Shown: positions 22,801-27,779 of the stretch, one piece after another
Numbering within the stretch: position 1 is the first letter of the stretch
Layout: every line of letters begins with the position of its first letter
Assembly (NCBI GenBank): GCA_028565635.1
Contig: JAOXYB010041171.1
Location: 1-27,779 of the forward strand
DNA length: 27,779 nucleotides
Source of the DNA: Phoronis ovalis
Taxonomy: Eukaryota; Phoronida; Phoronidae
Direction: 5' to 3'
The notes under the pieces: model-generated
Told to the model about the DNA's origin: nothing
The model's input: the letters and a program-made list of their open reading frames with translations, nothing else
The model's database searches: none
Translations under genes and position numbers: made by a program

Positions 22801-24790
22801 AGGTCATAAAGATCGTGAGAGATCTCGACATAGTCCATCCTCAAAACGTAGAAGAAGTCGATCACCACACAGAAAAAGGTATCTTTTTAAGTTCTTTTTT
22901 CACTGAATAGTAGTGTCTTTTTAATTTAAAAAATAAGAAGATAATTGAATGCTGATTCATACGTGGAAAATATTGACTTTTATAAAAATTGACCTGTGAA
23001 GAGCCCCTGGATGTACTTCCCATAATATTTATATGTTAATTGTGTAATAGTAACAGGGACAACATTCTATTTAAATATGTTTTTGTGATTTTGACACTTA
23101 TGTGAAATAATGTTGACAAGCGTAATGCAGGATTTTAAACTAGAGTTTACTATAATGTGTTATAAGTAATTTAATTAAAACTGTCAAAGAAGACATTTCA
23201 TATGCTGGCAAGACAGCATGACATTCCAGAAATTAGATTAATTTAGACCATAAGTTTCTTTATAGAACGCCATGATGCTCATGACATTAATGCACAATTT
23301 GTGCTTAAGTTACGTTTAAGCTTATTTGACAATGATACTAATTTAACTCTAGGCGTAGCAGGTCAAGAGAACGCGATAGAAAACATCACCACGGTAATGA
23401 AAAATCCAGAGATCGCCGCCACAGATCAAGATCTCGGGAGCGTAAAGATAAACATTCAAGACATGACGATGATGAAAGGTTAGTGTATACACTATATCAG
23501 CTTGAATCAAAAACTGCTTAATAAGATATTACTGATGGTTTCAAACAACAAAGTTGGAAGACATGTTGTTGTTACACTTCCTTTTTTTCTTCAGCAAATT
23601 TTGTCCCAAGCTTTTCTCAGAAAGTACCGGTCAGGTGTAATGAAATTTTGTGAATATGCTAATATTGACCTGAAATGAAAATTTTTTAATGATTCTTTAA
23701 TAACTCGGAAAGTACTGGACATATTTTGATGACACTTGAATCAAAATTGGAGGCAACCATCTCGGATTCAAAATGCCTGCCATGTGAAAATGTATTCTTT
23801 GATACGTCGGAAAATACTGGACTGACTTCAACGAAACTCAGATTCAAATGTTTGCTAGGTTCTGAAGATGAAAATATTTAGTGAAATCTAAAATGGCTGC
23901 CATGTCAATAACTTTGAGTTGGAAGCCATATACCTGGTGTCACTGTGCGACACTACAGGTCTAGTTTTTAAAACCTTTTAATAAAAATAAGTAATTTATA
24001 GTAAAATTAATAAACTTTTAATCATGGAGTCACTTATCATGTTAGATTGTCGTGTTTTAATTATTTTGTTTTGTAAAGGTACAAGTTTATGGTCTTGCAT
24101 CACAGCTGACACTATTTGTTTCCCACAACTTTACGCCATTATCCTCTGCTTACTACATGAACTATCTCAACACATTTCTAAGCATATACACTGAGCAAAT
24201 TACAATTTCGATCACACTCTAACATGTATCCATTTTATAGCCAAGTGAACTGAAGCATTACCTATTTAAGAACTGCTACCCAAAGTTATCGAGAAAAGAT
24301 TTTGGTGCAGGAATGAGATTCGAACTCAGGATCTCTAAATTACAAGTTGAACCTTTTACCAATAAAGGTCATATCAATTCAATGAAAAATGTTAATATGA
24401 ATTTAATCAAAAACGAAACATATTTTGAAGGTTACATAGTGAAAACTTTCGGTCTTGTCACAAACCATTATCAGTCAATCTAATTATGGCATGGATGTAA
24501 ATGTGATGGTCTTCTGACAAAACCAAAAACTGATTCAGTTTTTGATTAAATTTAAAGTTGAAATTAAAAGTCTCAATTCCTATTGAAATGAATATAGTAC
24601 ATGCAGATAAAAAATTTAATTTGTTTACAGGAGAAAACATCGGAAAAAAAGTAAACATGAACATAGAGACAGAGATAAGGATAAAGACAAAATTACAGAC
24701 AAAAGTGATAAATACTACTCTGCAGATCCAGAAATTGCTGAAGCAAATGCTTTACGGAAGAAACTAGGAATGCCTCCTTTAAAAGAATGA
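19865..24790 (+). CDS. PRPF38A: Pre-mRNA splicing factor 38A (8 exons)
   Basis: Subunit of the U4/U6.U5 tri-snRNP in the nucleus, needed for spliceosome activation. Exons: 19865-19994, 20865-21024, 21340-21461, 21637-21722, 22203-22307, 22769-22878, 23353-23478, 24631-24790. They sum to 999 nt (332 aa plus stop) with consistent phases. The start MANRTVKDAH is the same as in human. An ATG 30 nt upstream is in frame but would add residues the family lacks. The PRP38 domain spans about 1-180 (NPQYLVEKIIRSRIYESKYW, GGNIKPAPFLCLTLKML, YKYLEPLYNDYRKIK, MDEFIDDLL). An acidic stretch (EDDMDEGDISDEDE) follows at about 185-198, then an Arg/Ser/His-rich tail (202-305). The last 25 residues, ending LRKKLGMPPLKE, resemble a HIND element that binds the ubiquitin-like splicing modifier Hub1/UBL5. 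Human PRPF38A lacks this as I recall it. It shares a promoter with ORC1. Confidence 0.96.
20059..20232 (+). other. Unexplained coding-like segment in PRPF38A intron 1
   Basis: An open frame of 57 codons ends at TGA (20230-20232). It reads in part RIAPVAWEYFMSSDPMYKL, then YLPGGNLQCMEVGLNEKF, and ends AKCLLQTL. Its balanced residue composition looks like genuine protein sequence, unlike the random AT-rich frames nearby. The candidate acceptor CAG at 20062-20064 gives the wrong phase to join PRPF38A exon 1. I do not recognise the protein; it could be a retrocopy or transposon fragment, or the end of an unlisted gene. Confidence 0.35.
20450..20476. repeat. (CA)n microsatellite
   Basis: About 9-10 uninterrupted CA dinucleotides, flanked by ACATA variants, lie in PRPF38A intron 1. 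It would be a length-variable marker. Confidence 0.9.
23595..23960 (+). repeat. Degenerate triplicated repeat in PRPF38A intron 7
   Basis: A motif of the form CTCGGAAAGTACTGGAC recurs at 23616, 23704 and 23805, each time followed by a stretch related to TTGATGACACTTG. Copies 2 and 3 then reach an AAATGSCTGCCATGT block. The spacing is 88 and 101 bp, and the copies are strongly diverged. This looks like an old dispersed repeat of invertebrate type with internal units. It is not coding. Confidence 0.6.
24304..24375 (-). repeat. tRNA-like, possibly SINE-derived sequence
   Basis: On the minus strand GAGTTCGAATCTC is an intact T-arm/B-box, followed by a TCCTGCACC acceptor-like 3' end. Upstream a D-arm-like GACC...GGTAAAA...GGT occurs at the right distance. 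The anticodon stem has mismatches and the 5' acceptor strand does not pair with the 3' strand, so it is not a working tRNA gene. A decayed tRNA-derived SINE head or tRNA pseudogene is the best reading. Confidence 0.4.
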
Positions 24791-25021
24791 GATGGATTTT
24801 AGTATAGATTAGACTTTTTTAAAATAATTTAGTAATGTTTATATATCTACTTATCAAACGATTATAGAGTTTGTTCATTTTTTCTGAAAATGACATCTTG
24901 ATAGTTCAGTTGTACCTGTTCTGTATTTGTACCTTTATGTTTCTACAATTTGCAATGTGAATAGAATGGATTGATGTGAGAACATTGAGAAATGTATGTT
25001 ACAAAAGTAAATGTCCAATAC

Positions 25022-25027
25022 TTTATT
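25022..25027 (-). terminator. Putative BIRC6-like poly(A) signal
   Basis: TTTATT on the plus strand is AATAAA for the minus-strand gene, about 1.06 kb past its stop codon. I found no canonical hexamer nearer than this apart from one overlapping the stop codon itself. If used, the transcript end would overlap that of PRPF38A. Confidence 0.4.
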
Positions 25028-25048
25028 TGATAACATATAAAACACAAC

Positions 25049-25054
25049 AATAAA
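25049..25054 (+). terminator. Putative PRPF38A poly(A) signal
   Basis: This is the first AATAAA after the PRPF38A stop codon, about 260 nt downstream. It is followed by a T-rich stretch suitable for cleavage. Confidence 0.6.
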
Positions 25055-26089
25055 GTAATTTTCTAATTAACTCTCCATGATATTTTGGTTGCACAACATT
25101 TGCCCCTCTTTTAGTTTGCCGAATTCTCCTCTTGTTGTGTAGACACATCATCAGTTATAATAAAAGTTTGCATTAATATGCCAGTTAGTTTGCATGCTGT
25201 GTATGCAAAGTCTTTTGATGAGAGATGACATCAAATTGCAAATAGGAATACAGAGAGCGATCTACAGCAGCCCCTTGCACAGGTAGCTCACAATTATCCA
25301 GTGACAAGCTTTGTAACTGATAACCTGCAGGTCAGGTGTTGCATTTTCGTTTAACATTGTATTTCTTTGATTACATATATCACACAATTTTGAAATATCA
25401 CAACATTGATAACAAAGTCGCATGCTAATGCAAACAGTAATATGTGTGAACAAGTGTCATTATGCTAAAAATGGATACATGATGGAGAAAACTTACACAT
25501 GTGACGTGATTTTTACATAAATTTCAATCTTTACAAAATGACAGAAAACCCGATATAGTGTTTTTTCAAAGCCATCTCTTATTTTGAGATAAATTATGAG
25601 CATGTTGTAGCCAGCATACCATATTATGCCTACACTTCTCTTAATGTTCCACAACATACTGACTAATATACAATAATATGGTAAATTATAGTTAAGTATC
25701 ATAGCACAATGTTAATACATTGTAATCTAGTAATCTAACAAACAAAAAAAAAGAAACCAATGTCTAACAAGTTGTTACAGTCAGTCCTAAGCACATGTAA
25801 AATGGCATGTCCTACATATTATATGTACAGGGTGGCATAAAATAAATGAGCTAAATCCTTCTAATAATGCACTTAATTGTGTTTGCACCAAAAACCATTT
25901 AGAGCATATGTTACTGTACAGCTTTTCACAAAATTTATGCAACTGATACTATATTGTCGTTGCTGTGTCGTCTATATACTCATGAAGTTTGGTTTTGTTG
26001 TTCAAATTACATTCATTCACATATCGTGTCACCCTGTTCTCCAAACCTGTATTGGACAGAACTGGCCTTAATGCTCCAAATGTATAACA

Positions 26090-27659
26090 CTATTTATTAG
26101 TAGCATCATCACCACCACCACCTTTATCCGTCCGAGACTCAAAAAAGTTAGCTAAGTTTGATGGTGGCTGTAGTTTTCGTAACTCTGTTTTCATATTTTG
26201 TACAGCTCTTTCAAGTTTTGAACTTTTGAACTTCTTTATCCATTCATCTGCTTCCTATAAAGACGACACCTCATCAAAATGTTTTTACAAAAGAAAGCAA
26301 TTTACAGTGTCAGACCAAAATATTTACAAATCTCGTGTATTACTGACTAAACTGAAAACAACAAGTGTGCTAAAGACGGGCTAAAGAGGACATGAGATGT
26401 TTTCCCATGGTGGCTTTAATGCAATTTTGCATGTGTTTTAATCATTATGTTTGGGAAATCATGAAATATTTCCAGGATACAGAATAAGACGAAGGAACGT
26501 GTTGCTGCACAATTTTATTAATTTCCGTAACAGAAAAATTCCTGCATATCAGCTATGATAGACTGGATGTTTAGATAAATGTTTAGACAAACCTCAAGAA
26601 GCCTATCTTTTTTGAGATAGAAGTGTGTATGTATAACATCTTCAAATCCTGGACTAGGACTCTGTATTTGGGCCAGTATTGCATACTTGATACTATTAAG
26701 ACAGACATCTGAAATAAACCATATTTTAGACTTGTATCATACTTTAATTTCTGTCATTCTGTAACTATTTTTTGATGAGATCATATAACTGCATTACTAT
26801 GGCGGAACATATACATATACTAAAAATATACAAGCACACTAACTATAATAGGCGTGTAGAAACATTCCTATAACACCCACCTAAGTTGTATTCATTACTA
26901 TGTCGTTTGCCAGCTTCAGTTCCTATTTCTTGCTCGTACCCTGGTTCATTAAAATATGGCTCAGGCACCAAAATTAGTGATTGTATTGAGACAAGAACTT
27001 GCAAAATAGTGGATGTTGTTTCATTCCATTGTTCACCCTGTTGTCCTTCCCATGTTCCAAGGAGTGACAAACACACTTTCCCACAGCTGCAAAAGGGAAG
27101 ACATTAATTGCAATGTACCAAACTGCCAATCAAACTAATAAATACTATCAAGAAGCTAACAGAATAGCTGTCATATTCATAGCAACAAATTAAGTAAATT
27201 AATTTTAAAAATAAATTCAACCAGTTACCTAACGGGCAGCCAAACTTGTAAACTCAGTCAACTGACTAAGACAACAAAATTAACAGTGATCAGGTACAAT
27301 GGAATCAAGTATCAGCAAGAGTGACTTGAATGGCATAGTAGTCCACAAAAGCAAATTTAACATTAACGTATTTCAAATTACAACTGAAATTTCTTATATC
27401 TACTGTACTGCAAATAGAATCATGATTAACAAGAGAAGTGACAACAAAGTCCATGAAAGCTCAAATTTATACTGAATGAAGACAGCCTTGAATGCTCGTT
27501 AATGTAACTTCTAACAGCTTCTGCAGATACACATGGAAACAAAAAAGACCATTCAGACATTTTACATTCTTGACCTACCAACAATCAGTTTAAAGGCAAC
27601 AGTGGTTACACTTACTTGTATAGGTTAGGGTTAAACCTTACAGATCCACCAGCAGTTGT
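26090..27659 (-). CDS. BIRC6: BIRC6-like UBC domain, last four exons (partial)
   Basis: C-terminal end of a giant ubiquitin-conjugating/IAP protein (apollon/BRUCE), a cytoplasmic E2/E3 hybrid that ubiquitinates pro-apoptotic and autophagy proteins. Exons in transcript order: 27615-27659, 26881-27086, 26593-26708, 26090-26254; phases agree. The UBC fold reads [11 protein letters not shown], then [15 protein letters not shown], where the Cys of KVCLS is the predicted thioester residue, then [20 protein letters not shown] and PGYEQE. It continues with [17 protein letters not shown], an ADEWIKK helix and a short tail ending [12 protein letters not shown]; the Gly run comes from a CAC repeat on the plus strand. 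[10 protein letters not shown] and HFYLK fit BIRC6 better than UBE2O or UBE2Z. The rest of the gene lies beyond the right edge, so BIR repeats cannot be checked. Confidence 0.78.
27087..27614 (-). other. Intron of the BIRC6-like gene
   Basis: AT-rich intron of 528 bp between the exon ending NPNLY and the exon with the active-site Cys. Nothing else is recognised in it. The sequence from 27660 to the window end is likewise intronic. Confidence 0.6.
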
Positions 27660-27779
27660 CTGAAAATAAATTTACTAAAAAGTTAATGCCATCAGATTTT
27701 TCAAACAAGACAACGACGATTCGAAGAATCATCATTGTACGCTGTTTAAATTGGCTATTTGAGCGAAAGGAATTGCATA

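Larger units (their letters stand above)
24791..26089. other. Convergent 3' region of PRPF38A and BIRC6-like gene
   Basis: This holds both 3' untranslated regions. No convincing coding frame, RNA gene or repeat is seen on either strand. The short frames around 25260-25700 have no recognisable composition or family match. Confidence 0.6.

Noticed and set aside
24304-24375. Functional tRNA gene on the minus strand
   Set aside because: The acceptor strands do not pair and the anticodon stem is mismatched; kept only as a tRNA-like repeat.
26090-27659. UBE2O or UBE2Z identity for the right-hand gene
   Set aside because: The [10 protein letters not shown] stretch and the HFYLK helix followed by a short tail fit BIRC6; UBE2O has EPYYNEAGF and a different tail, and UBE2Z lacks these segments.

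Overview
The window reads as nuclear DNA from an AT-rich, intron-rich invertebrate animal. Its genes are split into many short exons with GT..AG borders, and the deduced proteins track human orthologues closely over long stretches. It also has a nested intronless UDP-glycosyltransferase, a TA-flanked DNA transposon and animal-type dispersed repeats. A lophotrochozoan such as a mollusc or brachiopod seems likely, but the sequence does not fix the phylum.

Layout. Positions 1-71 hold a short palindromic AT repeat, and about 75-1480 a degenerate tandem array. From 2228 to 19582 on the minus strand lies a complete 15-coding-exon ORC1 (origin recognition complex subunit 1; 1001 residues, all splice phases consistent). 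Its intron 9 carries a complete, antisense, intronless UGT gene (9422-10963, plus). Its intron 3 carries a 2.24 kb DNA transposon (15821-18062) with terminal inverted repeats and a TA target duplication. Just 282 bp beyond the ORC1 start codon, PRPF38A begins on the plus strand (19865-24790; 8 coding exons, 332 residues). The two genes therefore share a head-to-head promoter, which contains a consensus E2F site. From 27659 down to 26090 on the minus strand are the last four exons of a BIRC6-like gene that encode the C-terminal half of its UBC (ubiquitin-conjugating) domain. It converges on PRPF38A, and the predicted poly(A) signals of the two genes almost touch.

How the genes relate. ORC1 (replication licensing) and PRPF38A (a U4/U6.U5 tri-snRNP splicing protein) are also head-to-head neighbours in human (1p32.3), so the pair looks ancient. 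UGT and the BIRC6-like gene are functionally unrelated neighbours.

The strongest leads are the conserved divergent pair with its E2F site, and a C-terminal element in PRPF38A resembling the Hub1-interaction (HIND) motif, which human PRPF38A lacks as I recall it. Others are the remodelled aromatic cage of the ORC1 BAH domain, the nested UGT, and the intronic transposon with its own antisense TATA box and splice donor. No CRISPR array, rRNA gene or intact tRNA gene was seen.
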